Shown here piece after piece: positions 25,186 through 36,700 of a stretch of DNA of 64,000 bases; positions within the stretch are counted from its first letter, which is position 1; every line of letters begins with the position of its first letter. Position numbers and translations under genes: made by a program. This DNA comes from Hordeum vulgare subsp. vulgare (lineage: Eukaryota > Streptophyta > Magnoliopsida > Poales > Poaceae), in assembly GCF_904849725.1 (NCBI RefSeq), contig NC_058519.1:110472881-110536880 (forward strand). Reading direction: 5' to 3'. The notes beneath the pieces were generated by a model. That model did not search any database. It was given only the letters and a program-made list of their open reading frames with translations, and had not been told where the DNA came from.

Positions 25186-28011
25186 CTAGGTCACCTCAAT
25201 GGGGATGTGTATCTCGCCAACAAGCAAATCATACTTCATCTTGACACGAGGAATAGGGCATTCAAAGCTCCCAATAAGAATCGATGAAGTTTTTTCGATA
25301 GCATTGATGCAATGTACTCGATATTGTTTCTTCGGAAAGTGCACCGTATGCTCATTACCGTTGACATGGAAAGTGACATTACCTTTGTTGCAATCTATAA
25401 CAGCCCCTGCAGTGTTTAAAAAGGGTCTTCCAAGGATGACAGCCATGGCATCATCCTCGGGAATATCCAAGATAACAAAGTCTGATAAGATAGTGGTGTT
25501 AGCAACCACAACAAGCACGTCCTCGCAAATGCCGATAGGGAATGCAGTTGATTTGTCGGCCATTTGCAGAGAGATTTCAGTGGGTTTCAACTTATCCAGT
25601 TCAAGTCTACGATAAAGAGAGAGAGGCATAAAACTAACACTGGCTCCAAGGTCGCACAACGCAGTTCTAACGTAGTTGCCTTTAATGGAGCAAGGTATAG
25701 TGGGCACACCGGGATCACCTAGTTTCCTCGGAGTTCCACCCTTGAAAGTTTAGTTGGCAAGCATGGTGGAGATCTCAAGATCAGGTATCCTCCTCTTATT
25801 AGTCACAATATCTTTCATGTACTTAGCATACGGAGACATCTTGAGCATATCAGTCAAACGCATCTGCAGAAAGACAGGTCTGATCATTTCAACGAAGCGC
25901 TCAAAATCCTCATCATCCTTTTTCTTGGATGGTTTGGGAGGAAAGGGCATAGGTTTCTGAACCCACGGTTCCCTTTCTTTACCGTGCTTCCTAGAAGTGA
26001 AGTCATTCTTATCGTATCTTCTAGTCTTAGGCTATGGGTTATCAACATCAACAGGTTCAATCTCCACATCCTTTTCATTGCTAGGCTGAGCATCATCATG
26101 AACATCAATGTTGATATTATCATCAGGCTCATGTTCATCACCAGATTGTGTTTCAGCATCAGAGATAGAGGCATCGTTTGGACTCTCGGGTGTAGCAGCA
26201 ACAGGGTTGCTAGCGTGCAGGTTCCTATCATCTTTCTTCTTCTTTCTAGGATGACTAGGTGCATCAGTTCTAACTCCTTGAGAATTTTGTTCAGTTCTCT
26301 TCGGATGACCCTCAGGATACAGAGGTTCCTGGGTCATTCTACCACCTCTAGTAACGACTCTGACGGCATTGTCATTCAACTCATTGAGCAAGTCATTTTG
26401 AGCTTTAAGTACTTGCTCTACCTGAGTAGTAACCATAGAAGCATCTTTACTCAGAAGTTTAAGATCATTGACGTTTCTGTCCACACAAGCACTTAAATGA
26501 CTAAGCATACGAGCATTCTTTTCCAATTGTCTGCTAACATAATCATTGAAACTCTGTTGTTTGACAACGAAGTTATCAAATTCGTCCATGCATAAGCTAG
26601 CAGGCTTATCAAAAGGAATATCACTCTCATCAAACCTACGCAGAGAATTTACTTCTACTACCTGTATCGGGTTATGGAGACCATGGATCTCTTCGATAGG
26701 TGGTAGATTTTTGATATCTTCAGATTTAATGCCTTTCTCTCGCATAGATTTCTTGGCTTCTTGCATATCTTCAGGACTGAGGAATAGAACACCTCTTTTC
26801 TTCGGAGTTGGCTTAGGAGGTGGTTCGGGAATAGTCCAAGCATTCTCATTGCACAAGATGTTATACAATAGAATCTCAGCTTGTTCTACAGTTCGTTCCC
26901 TAAAAACACTACCGGCACAACTATCTAGGTGGTATTTAGAAGCATCGGTAAGTCCATTATAGAAGATATCAAGTATTTCGTTCTTCTCAAGAGGGTGATC
27001 AGGCAAAGCATTCAGTAGCTCGATGACCCTCCCCCAAGTTTGTGTGAGACTCTCTTCTTTAGCTTGAGCAAAGTTGTATATTTCCTGCAAGGCAGCTTGC
27101 TTCTGTTGGGCAGGGAAATATTTTTAAGAGAAGTAGTAGACCATATCCTGGGGGCTACGCACACAACCAGGAGCAAGAGAAGTGAACCAGGTCTTAGCAT
27201 CATCCTTTAGCGAGAAAGGAAACAGCTTGAGCATATAGTAGTGGCGAATCTTTTCCTCACTAATGAATAGGGTGGCTATATCGTGCAGTTTGGTAAGACG
27301 GGCTACAACCATTTCAGACTCATAACCGTGAAAGCGATCAGATTCGACCAGAGTGATTAACTCAGGGTCGACAGAGAATTCATAATCCTTGTGGGTCACA
27401 AAGATAGGCGAAGTAGCAAATTTCGGGTCGTATTTCATCCTAGCGTTCAGAGATTTTTCTTTCCACTTGTGCAGAAGTTTCTCAACATCATAGCTATCCT
27501 TACACGCAAGAAAATCCTCAGCTATCTCTCCCTCCATAACATAGCGCGTATCAGGCATAACAGGCATAGTAGCAGGTTCTACTTCAATAGTATCAGAAGT
27601 TTCAGAAGTATCATCACATCTAGCAGCAATTCTAGCAATATGTGCATCAAGCGCACCAAGTGGCAAAGCAGTATCAGGCATAGCATCATGAGGCATAGTA
27701 TCTAGCATAGCATCATCAGGCATAGTATCAAGCATAGCATCATCAGGCATAGTATCTAGCATAGTATCATCAGGCATTGTATCTACCATAGCATCATCAG
27801 GCATAGTATCTAGCATAGCATCATAAGCATCATGGGCAGCAGAAGTAGCATCATCAAGAACAGGCAACATATCAAGATTTCTAGCAGGAGGCGAAGTCGC
27901 AAACTTACTCAAAACTAAAGGTGAATCAAGTGCAAAGCTAGATGGCAGTTCCTTACCTCTTCTCGTAGTGGAAGGTAGGATTTTAGTTCTTCGATCTTTC
28001 GGATTCCTCAT
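25186..28011 (-). pseudogene. gag: Element E gag-protease polyprotein
   Basis: One minus-strand frame of about 940 codons starts at MRNPKD (ATG at 28011; another ATG lies 12 bases upstream). In-frame stops are at 27126-27124, 26034-26032 and 25752-25750. Parts in order are an acidic N-terminus with 9-residue repeats (27826-27677), a capsid-like region (IRHYYMLKLFPFSLKDDAK, then QEIYNFAQAKEESLTQTWGR), a long charged linker, and a protease with ALCDLGASVSFMPLSLY near 25660 (DLGAS in place of DTGAS, usual for Athila) and VILGRPFLNTA. It ends at 25186. No zinc knuckle was seen. Only three point stops separate it from being open. Confidence 0.87.
27677..27826 (-). repeat. 27-bp tandem repeat in element E gag
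   Basis: Five to six copies of a 27-bp unit encode variants of MLDTMPDDA (with MVDTMPDDT, MPHDA and other changes). The unit length is a multiple of three, so copy number can change without breaking the frame. Confidence 0.85.
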
Positions 28012-28060
28012 AGTTACCAGCAAACGTAAATCCCAAGTGACTCAGAGAATATAGTTGTGC

Positions 28061-28078
28061 TTCCCAACAACGGCGCCA
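28061..28078 (-). other. Element E primer-binding site
   Basis: The minus strand reads TGGCGCCGTTGTTGGGAA, 10 bases after the LTR end at 28089. It is a variant of the TGGCGCCGTTGCCGGGG site common in Athila-group elements. Confidence 0.88.
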
Positions 28079-28088
28079 GAAAAAGCCT

Positions 28089-29657
28089 TGATGTCCCACA
28101 AGCGTATGGGACCGCAACAGTTTTCGAGGGTAGAGTATTCAACCCAAATTTATTGATTCTCTCACAAGGGGAAGCTAAAGGATATTCTCAAGTATTAGCA
28201 GCTGAGTTGTCAATTCAACCACACCTGAAAGATTAGTGTCTGCAACCAAAGTATCGGTAGCGGGTAGTAAGATAGCAACGGCACCAGGAAAAGTTTTAGC
28301 AATTCCCAGCAGTGGTGCCAGAAAAGGCCCTGTTAACGGGACGTTAGCGCCAATAAAGTCTTGCAACAAGTAACAGCGGAGTAGCAAGGAACAGTAGTAG
28401 CAGCAGCAGCAAAGTAACAACTAATAGCAGTAGTGACAGTAGCAAAGTGACAGCAGCAGCAAAGTGGCCCAATCCCTCTTGTAGCAAGGGACAACCCTAG
28501 GCAAAGTAACGTAGCGAGGACCAATAGTAAAAGACTCGTAGGCAGTGGATCGGTGATGGATGAGTGTGAAGGATGTGATTCATCATGTAACAGCTATAAC
28601 ACGGAGAGATGTGTAACTAGCGCCCGTTCATCAATCTAATGTAGGCATGTATTCCGTATGTAATCATACGTGCTTAGGGAAAAGAACTTGCATGACATCT
28701 ATTGTCCATCCCTCCCGTGGCAGCGGGGTCCTAATGGAAACTACGGGATATTAAGGTTCTCCTTTTAATAAAGAACCAGACCAATGCATTAACACGCGGT
28801 GAATACATGAACTCCTCATACTATGGTCATCTCCGGGAGTGGTTCCGGTTATTGTCACTCCGGGGTTGCCAGGTCATAACACATAGTAGGTGACTGCAAC
28901 TTGCAAGATAGGATCTAAAACACACATATATTGGCAACAACATAATAGGTTCAGATCTGAAACCATGGCACTCGGGCCCTAGTGACAAGCATTAAACATA
29001 GCCAAGTAGTAGCAACATCAATCTAGAACATAGTGGATACTAGGGATCAATCCCCGTCAAGAACTAACTCGATTACATGATAGATCTCATCCAACTCATC
29101 ACCGTCCAGCAAGCCTACGATGGGATTACTCACGAACGATGAAGAGCATCATGGAATTGTCGATGGAGAAAGGTAGATGATGACGATGGTGACGATTTCC
29201 CCTCTCCGGAGCCCAAAACGGACTCCAGATCTGCCCTCCAGATGAAGAACAGGATGCGGCGGCACCTCTGTATTGCAAAACGCGATCAAACCTTCTCTCT
29301 GATTTTTTTTTCCACGCGAAACGGAAGATATAGAGCTGAGATTGGGGGCGGTGGTGCCACGTGGGCCCCACAAGCATGCACGGCGCGGCCTAGGGGGTGG
29401 CCGCGGCCCGTGGGCTTGTGGCCCACCGGCACGCCCCTCAGGTGGATCTTTGCGCAGGTATTTTTCTTTTATTCCAGAAAAAATCTCCGTAAATTTTCAG
29501 GATGTTCCGAGAACTTTTATTTCTGCACAAAAACAACACCATGGCAATTCTGCTGAAAACAGCGTTAGTCCGGGTTAGTTCCATTCAAATCATGCAAATT
29601 AGAGTCCAAAACAAGGGCAAAAGAGTTCGGAAAAGTAGATACGACGGAGACGTATCA
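28089..29657 (-). repeat. Element E 5' LTR
   Basis: This copy starts TGATGTCCCACA and ends GAGACGTATCA on the plus strand, 1569 bp. It differs from the left LTR by scattered substitutions and 28 extra bases around 29408-29440 (CCCGTGGGCTTGTGGCCCAC). Confidence 0.94.
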
Positions 29658-29665
29658 ACACTCAC

Positions 29666-29941
29666 CAAAGATAGCTTGAGCCATATGGTCAATATGCCTT
29701 TTTAACCCGGATAGCTCTTCGGAGACAACTTTCAGTTTATCTTTGGCATCGTTGGAGCACTTTGTCAAGATGGGTTTCTCGCTTTCAAAGTATTTTCTTT
29801 CTCTTGCAAAGCGTGCCTTGATTTTCTCCATTTCCTACAAGGATAAATGAAGCTTTTTTCAAGCTTTGCTCAGGCGTGTTGTCCTATTTCAATAGCCGTT
29901 GTCAAGTCACTGACTTTTGATTCAGTGAACTTCAGAGTTTC
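29666..29941 (-). pseudogene. Element A antisense gene, coiled-coil-like exon(s)
   Basis: On the minus strand an acceptor (TTCTGTGTAG) precedes 29941, and a donor (TTTG|GTGAG) closes the exon at 29666. A second acceptor-like CCTTGTAG near 29833 may split it in two. The coding sequence is Lys/Glu-rich (ETLKFTESKVS, then EMEKIKARFAREKKYFESE, ending GLKRHIDHMAQAIFG) and is homologous to the Glu/Lys-rich exons in D (36395-36671) and C (48285-48010). Element E entered the following intron 7 bases from the donor, and element F entered the preceding intron 27 bases before the acceptor. Confidence 0.72.
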
Positions 29942-29963
29942 CTACACAGAAATTGGGGTGACG

Positions 29964-29968
29964 ATAAG
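29964..29968. repeat. Target site duplication of solo LTR F (ATAAG)
   Basis: ATAAG at 29964-29968 is repeated at 31487-31491, directly outside the TG...CA ends of F. Confidence 0.95.
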
Positions 29969-31486
29969 TGCTTCCTCTTGAGCTTGCGTTGGTTTTTCCC
30001 TTGAAGAGGAAAGGGTGATGCAGCACAGTAGCAGTAAGTATTTCCCACAATTTGAGAACCGAGGTATCAATCCAGTAGGAGTATCAAGACAAGTCACCAA
30101 TGTACCTCCGCAAAAACAAACAAACTTGCACCCAACGCTATAAAGGGGTTGTCAATCCCTTCACGATTAATTGCAAGGTGGGACCTCAAGGTGGACAATG
30201 CAACAAAGTAAAAGTGTAGACCTAAAAATATGATATGAAGTAGACCCGGGGGCCATAGTGTTCACTAGTGGCTTCTCTCATGATAGCAAGTATTACGGTG
30301 GGTGAACGAATTACCGTTGAGCAATTGATAGAATCGCGCAAAGTCATGATGATATCTAAGGCAATGATCATACATATAGGCATCACGTCCGAGACAAGTA
30401 GACCGATACTGTGTGCATCTACTACTATTACTCCACACATCGACCACTATCCAGCATGCATCTAGTGTACTGAGTTCATAACAAATAGAGTAACGCCTTA
30501 AGCAAGATGACATGATGTAGAGGGATAAATTCATGCGATAGATATAAAACCCCATCTTTTTACCCTTGATGGCAACAACACGATGCGTTCCTCTCTACCC
30601 CTTCTGTCACTGGGTGAGGACACCGCACGGTATGAACCCAAAACCAAGCACTTCTCCCGTTGCAATAATTATAGATCAAGTTGGCCAAACGAAACCCACA
30701 ACTCGAAGAGAATTACAAGGATACTAAATCATGCATATAAGAGATCAGAGGAGACTCAAATAATATTCATAGATAATCTGATCATAAATCCACAATTCAT
30801 CGGATCTCGACAAACACACTGCAAAAGAATATTTCATCAGATAGATCTCCATGAAGATCATGGAGAACTTTGTATTGAAGATCCAAGAGAGAGAAGAAGC
30901 CATCTAGCTACTAGTTATGGACCCGAAGGTCTGTGGTTAACTACTCACGCATCATCGAAGAGGCAATGGTGTTGATGAAGAATCCCTCCGTGTCCGAATC
31001 CCCCTCCGGTAGGGCACCAGAACGTGCCCCAAATGGGATCTTGCGGAGACAGAAGCTTGCGGCGGTGGGAAAGTATTTTCGTGGCTCTCTCTTGCAGTTT
31101 TGGATTTTTAGAGAATTTATAGGAGGAAGAAGTAAGGCAAAGGAGCCACAGGGGGGGCACAAGCCTGCTAGGCCCCCCCCAGTCCGCGGCTAGGGGGCTT
31201 GTGACCTCCCCGAGGTCCTTTGCCTTGGTTCTCAAGTCCCCTGCGTATCTGCTGTTATGGAAAAAAATCATTCCACAGGTTTTCTTACGTTTGGACCCCA
31301 TTTAATATTCTCCTCTGAAAAAGGTCAAAAGCACGGAAAAAAACAAAAATTGGCACTTGGCACTGAGTTAATAGGTTAGTCCCAAAAAAGATATAAAATA
31401 GCATATTCATGCATACAAAACATCCAAAGTTGACAGGATAATAGCATGGAACCATAAAAAATTATAGATACGTTGGAGACGTATCA
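29969..31486 (-). mobile_element. Element F: solo LTR of a TGATACGTCTCC-type Gypsy family
   Basis: This is a single 1518-bp LTR with TG/CA ends and a perfect ATAAG duplication but no internal region. That is the expected product of recombination between the two LTRs of a former element. On the minus strand it starts TGATACGTCTCCAACG. It is close to the LTR in G (50345-51854) over its full length, so both come from one family. The longest frames (118 and 130 codons) are not shared intact between F and G and are not genes. Confidence 0.95.
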
Positions 31487-31620
31487 ATAAGCTCGAGGTA
31501 GGTTAGGGTGATGGCTATGATAATGAGGAATATAAACAAGCCCAAGCATATTGCAAGCAATATACTTGGCACTTGGGGCTAATGCATGTTAGTTCTTTCC
31601 TTGACACGTGATAGAGAAAA

Positions 31621-31884
31621 CCCGACTCATCTCAAGAAGATGAGTTGACCCTTGGGGGCTACAGGTCGAATTTCAATCACAATATCATCAAGACCCGACA
31701 CATCTGAAGAAGATGAGACGAACCTTCGGGCTACAGGTCGAATTTCAGTCACAAAATCATCAAGACCCGACTCGTTTCAAGAAGATGATTCGACCCTTGG
31801 GAGCTACAGGTCGAATTCATCAACAAAAATCAAGATCTGACTCATCTCGAGAAAATGAGCTAGCCCTTGGGGGCTACAGGAGAA
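31621..31884 (-). repeat. Minisatellite in an intron of element A antisense gene (4 units, 70-73 bp)
   Basis: Units begin near 31621, 31694, 31766 and 31836. Each has a CATCTC-AAGAAGATGAG-like inverted repeat, then CCCTTGGGGGCTACAGG. The same repeat type lies in the equivalent intron of C and D. Confidence 0.88.
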
Positions 31885-31909
31885 TATATGTATATATGGA
31901 ATACACATC

Positions 31910-32132
31910 ATAACTCATAGTTCATTTCCATTATGTTTACAACACCATCTTCCATTTGCCGGCTTGAAGAAATGGGCTCAAGATAACCAGCACGCAATTC
32001 CTCGATGTTAAAAGTATCATAATGCACAGACTCCAGTTTAGCCTTTCCTTTGTCAGCCTCGGCAATTTCCTCTTTCATGGCAAGTTTTGCCAGTGCACCA
32101 GAAGGTCCAGGAGCAATATAACTCGACCCAAG
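31910..32132 (-). pseudogene. Element A antisense gene, exon part downstream of insertion D
   Basis: Minus-strand coding (SYIAPGPSGALAKLAMKEE, then FNIEELRAGYLEPIS and VVNIMEMNYE) matches D's exon 35374-35872 (YEELHAGYLTRLTMS and NMMKKRYE). It ends exactly where D's donor is, but A's GT has become TT. The upstream half of this exon is at 58378-58590, on the other side of element D. Confidence 0.75.
32128..32132. repeat. Target site duplication of element D (CCAAG)
   Basis: CCAAG at 32128-32132 is repeated at 58378-58382. Removing D joins the two halves of an exon of A's antisense gene. Confidence 0.95.
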
Positions 32133-32677
32133 TGTCGTGGTTTTTTCACGACAGATGTCCTCGTGAAACGACTTAGTGGTGAAGCCATCGCAACTATGTG
32201 GCGACTCAAAGGGGTTGATCGGGAACGGGAGACGAGTTTACCTAGGTTCGGCCCCTCAGATTGAGGTAAAAGCCTGCGTCCTGCTATGTGTATATTGATG
32301 TGGAAATCGATTACAAGGGTGCTGATTCGCCTGACCTAGCTCTCGATCGATGTTAACTTAATCTACCAGCCCTAAAGACTCGCCTTTATATACAGGTTGA
32401 GGCCCTAGGTTTACAAGAGTCCGGGTCACCTTATAGTTCGTGAGCCGACATGTCTCTAACTCACCTTGCCCCTTAAGCAAGGAAACTCCGGGCGACTCTT
32501 TTCCCGTATGGGCCGTAAGTTGCCATCTTCATGTCTTGAGCCACAACGGGCTCTCGTGGTATACGCCTTATGTCTTCTGATTCATAAGTCATGGCCTGTC
32601 TTGAGTATGGATACTGAGCCGCCATTATCTTGACCCGACCCCTAGGGCGGATCTCATGGCGGGATAATATCCCAACA
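32133..32677 (-). repeat. Element D 3' LTR
   Basis: This copy begins TGTCGTGGTTTTTTCACGAC and ends ATATCCCAACA on the plus strand. The first 21 bases form a perfect 7-bp inverted repeat around a 7-base loop. Confidence 0.95.
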
Positions 32678-32690
32678 TTAGGCCCCAGAT
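32678..32690 (-). other. Element D polypurine tract
   Basis: The minus strand reads ATCTGGGGCCTAA directly before the LTR. C (49489-49500) and A (60781-60790) have the same TGGGGCCTAA. Confidence 0.88.
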
Positions 32691-33725
32691 TGACTTGAAC
32701 TTGTTCACGTCAATAAACCTTTCTTACACCTTTGGCAGCTCAATCATAATCCCAACTTGCTCCCAACAGAGAAATTGCCGGCTTATAAGCTTCTCCTGAT
32801 TTTCTGCTATGTAAATTAATGACGTCAACCATTCCGAAACTTTAGGAATCTTCATGACGTCATTCCAACGGCTCTTTTGGTCTATCTGTCCAGCCCGACA
32901 ATCGAGGCGCCATCAATTCCAAGATTTATGGTGTCCCCTAGATTCCCGCGCCTGTCGTTTCCATTTACCTCTCCGCCTTTAAATACCGACATGGGGTCTC
33001 TTTTTACTTTTACCCTAGCTTCTCTTCGTATTCTACCTCGAGTTTTCAGTCCGCGACGCGCCGCCGCTGCGCCTTCCTACGACGAACACTCCGGTATGAG
33101 GGTTTTGTTGCGGCACGTCTTCTGCTCCGAGCCGCAAACTCCTTCCGCCTCCGTTGATGCCATCATGTAAGGCTTCATTTCCTGCAGTAGATCTGCTTAG
33201 GTCACCCACCATGTCTCATCGGAGCTCTTAGGGTTCGTCGCGTCGCCATAGATAGAACAAGTTCATCTAATCCCTTCAGCAAAAACACTCCCCGTTCATA
33301 AGTTGTGGAATGGATATGAATCTTATCTCGCACAAACTTCATAGATATTTTTGCGGGAACCTCGTGGACATTAGTTGTTGCCATCACCATACTCCGATGC
33401 TATCTGAAGCCATAAATTTTATTTTTTTCGTACTGTTGGAAGTTCCATCTTTCTTTATGCTTTGATAGAAAACTGTTTATCCGACACTTAGTAGAATCCA
33501 ACATCACAGTTGCCTCCTGAACTAGTGTTGCTCTCTCACAAGCGATTTTAAATATTGTTGTAACTCGCCACCTTCGTCAGCCGCCTTGTATTTAGGCGAC
33601 TCAAGTATTATGAACTTCTTTATTGCCTATTTCTTGAACTCCTCGCTTCTCCCAGCGATTTTCATTTGCTAGAGTAACCCGCCAATCATGGTTATGCAGC
33701 TCGCTTCTTTCTGACTCTGGAAGTC
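32691..33725 (+). other. Upstream region of element D antisense gene
   Basis: About 1 kb lies between the polypurine tract and the antisense ATG. It contains a TATA-like box at 32978, followed by a pyrimidine-rich leader (TTTTTACTTTTACCC). No frame here is conserved in A. A leader intron is possible, because the ATG at 33726 follows a pyrimidine-rich TTTCTGACTCTGGAAG, but I cannot place its donor. Confidence 0.55.
32978..32985 (+). promoter_or_regulatory. TATA-like box of element D antisense gene
   Basis: TTTAAATA precedes a pyrimidine-rich stretch. A's equivalent on the minus strand is ACAAATAT at 60484-60477, followed by a similar CTTCTTTCACCTTTTATCC. Conservation in two independent copies supports a promoter. 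Experimental proof is lacking. Confidence 0.45.
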
Positions 33726-36700
33726 ATGTCGAAACCATCAAAGTGTGACTGGTTACCTTCAGAAATTGGTGAGGCTGCCTTGCAACGATTCATGTCAATG
33801 GGGACCTTGTCTCCTAAGGAAATAATTGGATGGAGAGCCGCTACTGGAGAAGTGCGACCTCAACCCGTCGAAGGAGAAGTAGTGGTTTTCGCAGATCATT
33901 TAGAACGAGGCTTCTCTCCTCCCAGTTTAAAATTCTTTCGGGATGCTCTCAACTTTTTCAACCTTCACCCCCAAGATATAGGTCCCAATTTAATCAACAA
34001 CTTATGTATGTTTCAAGTCTTTTGTGAAGCATACCTAGGAATAGAACCCATTGTTCCCTTATTTAGGGAATTCTTCTATTTAAACCGCCAGACAGAATGG
34101 GCTGACGGCCCCAACTTAGAACCCGGCGGAGTCACAATCCAGAGGCGGCGTGAGATTGTCTTTCCTGCTACCGCCTTACGAAGCCACCCCAAAGGCTGGG
34201 GAAAACCTGGTTTTATTGCAAGCATACTGCAGCAACTCAGGAAAATCCTCTGTCGGGTTTCAGAGAAGAGCGTCTTCCAATGGATTTCCAACTCCCCAAT
34301 GCTGTGACCCCGGAAGAACGAGCCGCCCACAAATTTGTTTGGCCACAACTGAGAGCTTTGAATTCTAATGGCTTGACCGAAGTTGACTTAATCCGATGCT
34401 AGGTGGAATGGCGCATTATGTCCCTAAGCCGCCGAGATGGACTAATGTGTCATTACAACGGAGACTTAAACAATGCTTAGCGCTTCACCAATGCAATAAT
34501 TGACTGTGAAGAAGTCAACGGCCTTGTGAAGAAATTATGTGGTGAACCCAGAGAAGCCTGTTCCAAAATTGGTTTGAAACCATTTTGTGTCATCAATCCG
34601 TCTCCTCGGGTAAATAAGTCCAACCTTTGCCCGCCTTATCTGGTATTTCCCTTGTCCTTTTGTAGGACTAACTTCCCCTATTGTAGAAAAATACATCATT
34701 CTAGAAGCATAGGCCAGTAAAGCCGCCCGTTAAAAGGGTCAAGACTATCGCGAAGAAGAAGAGGAAAGCCGAAACAGGTGCAGGCGATTCATCTGTCGTG
34801 GGCGAGTCACAAAACATTGAGGAATTGTCTGAGGTAAATGTCTATATTGTCCCTTTGTTGTGTCATATGCTGTTCTAATCACTTAACTTATTCTCAGGGG
34901 GGTGATGTTGAAAGTGACGCAAAGATGCTGAGGTAATTTCAATATCTTCTGACTCAAATATTTCCTTGGAAAGACCTCGAAGGCGGGTTTGTAGGAAAGT
35001 CCATATGAATCATCTAGATGCTCATTTGGATCCTAACTTCCTTTTGAAGAAGGCTCTGTATACTCCAAAACGCCACACCCACAGCTCCTCAGGCGATCTT
35101 ATGGCGGGTCTGCCAGAAAAACATTTGGCCGCAAGCGCCACACTGAGTTGCCTTCTCTTTCCTTATCAAATATACTATCAACTTGCTCAAGCTCACCAAA
35201 TTTTTCCACTATAACAAGTGTCTCCTCCTTCATCTGGGGATTCAGCATCCTCAAAATTGCCACCCCTTGTTCGTCTCGCAGGGTATGTTACTATTTGATT
35301 TATCAGCACTTGCTTTAATACTTCATATGTCATTCACATGTCATTATACATACCTTAACCTTTCATTTTTTAGAGCTCAAGCGAAGAAACGGAAAATCAG
35401 CGGGTCAGCTCCAAACATTGAAACGCGTGAAGTGGAAGAAACAGATGCCTCTATCCATCATATTCCGGCTGAATCGGTTGGAGCTTATACCAACCCTCGA
35501 GAAAGCACTGTCATGGATAATATTCCTGACATTCAAGTCAATGCACCAAAAACTGATGATGTGATCATGGAATCGAGTCAGAAATAAAATCTCAACCTAC
35601 CAAGCCCCCTAAAGTCATCCAAAGACGCCATGTTTGAAGAAGATGTTGTTGTCGTTACTGGGATGGGTCACACAACGCTCGTCCATAATGTGTTGGCTAA
35701 GCATACTGCCGAGGACGTCTCAACCAAGATAGTCAAAGGGAAAGCTGCATTTGAGCTTCCCAATATCGGGAAGCCGGACTATGAAGAGTTGCATGCAGGA
35801 TATCTAACCCGCCTTACCATGAGCCGGGACCTGGAAGCTGGCCTGGTAAACATGATGAAGAAAAGATACGAGGTATGGTGTTGTGTAATAAATTACCCCA
35901 TATATCCCTCTATAGCCCCCAGGGGCCGGGTCATCTTCTTGAAGATGAGTCGGGTCTTGTTTAATAATCTTAAAAACTTCAACATGTAGCCCCCAAGGGC
36001 CGAGTCATCTTCTTGAAGATGAGCCGGGTCTTGTTTAATAATCTTGAAAACTTCAACCTATAGCCCCCAAGGGTTGGGTCATCTTCTTGATGATGAGTCG
36101 GGTCTTGTTTAATAATCTTGAAAACTTCAACCTGTAGCCCCCAAGGGCCGGGTCATCTTCTTGAAGATGAGCCGGGTCTTGTTTAATAATCTTGAAAACT
36201 TCAACTGTAGCACCTAAGGGTCGGGTCATCTTCTTGAAGATGAGCCGGGTCTTGTTTAATAACTTTAAAAAATGAAGTACATTAGCCCCCAAGTGTCAAG
36301 TGTATTGCTTGCAATCTGCTTGAGACTTGATGTCCATCGATCAATTCGACCAAGTAGCAACAAGGTAATTGATCCTTCCTGCTTGATTTTGTAGGAGACT
36401 ATAACTCAAGATGACACATCCTTTAGTGGGATGAAAAAAAGTTTGGGATGTCAACAAGACGCCAGGGCTGCGGGAGAAGAACAACTTCGAGCCACTTTGG
36501 CAGAACTTGAAAAAGCCAAGGCTGAGCACCTTCTATACAAAGAGTCAACTGAAGCTGAGAAAACTGCCCTAGTGAAACATGTTGAAAACGCCGAGTGTTA
36601 ATTGAAACAAGTTACAGAAGAATTGACTGGTCTTCGATGACCCATCTCCAATATGACAAGTACTATCTTTGGTAAGTCTTTTAGGTACTGCCTATTACAA

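Larger units (their letters stand above)
19888..29657 (-). mobile_element. Element E: Athila-like Gypsy element without RT or integrase
   Basis: LTRs are 19888-21428 (1541 bp) and 28089-29657 (1569 bp), with a perfect ACACT duplication. Orientation is minus: the LTR begins TGATACGTCTCCG, the primer site sits at 28078-28061, and the polypurine tract next to the left LTR. The interior (6660 bp) encodes gag-protease and an Athila-type 3' ORF but no polymerase or integrase, so it was non-autonomous. LTR style and gag resemble Triticeae Sabrina/WHAM-group elements, though the family was not verified. It entered an intron of A's antisense gene. LTR divergence is roughly 5-6% in a 455-bp sample counted by eye. 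Confidence 0.93.

Noticed and set aside
25984..26496. 170-codon plus-strand frame in element E
   Set aside because: It is the mirror of the gag frame, which has recognisable retroelement motifs. The plus frame is a composition artefact.
30583..30975. 130-codon plus-strand frame in solo LTR F
   Set aside because: The homologous LTR in G breaks the frame, so there is no sign of coding constraint.
35913..36283. CRISPR-like array (regular 74-bp units)
   Set aside because: The units are contiguous and similar over their full length with no unique spacers. The context is a plant retrotransposon intron, so it is a minisatellite.
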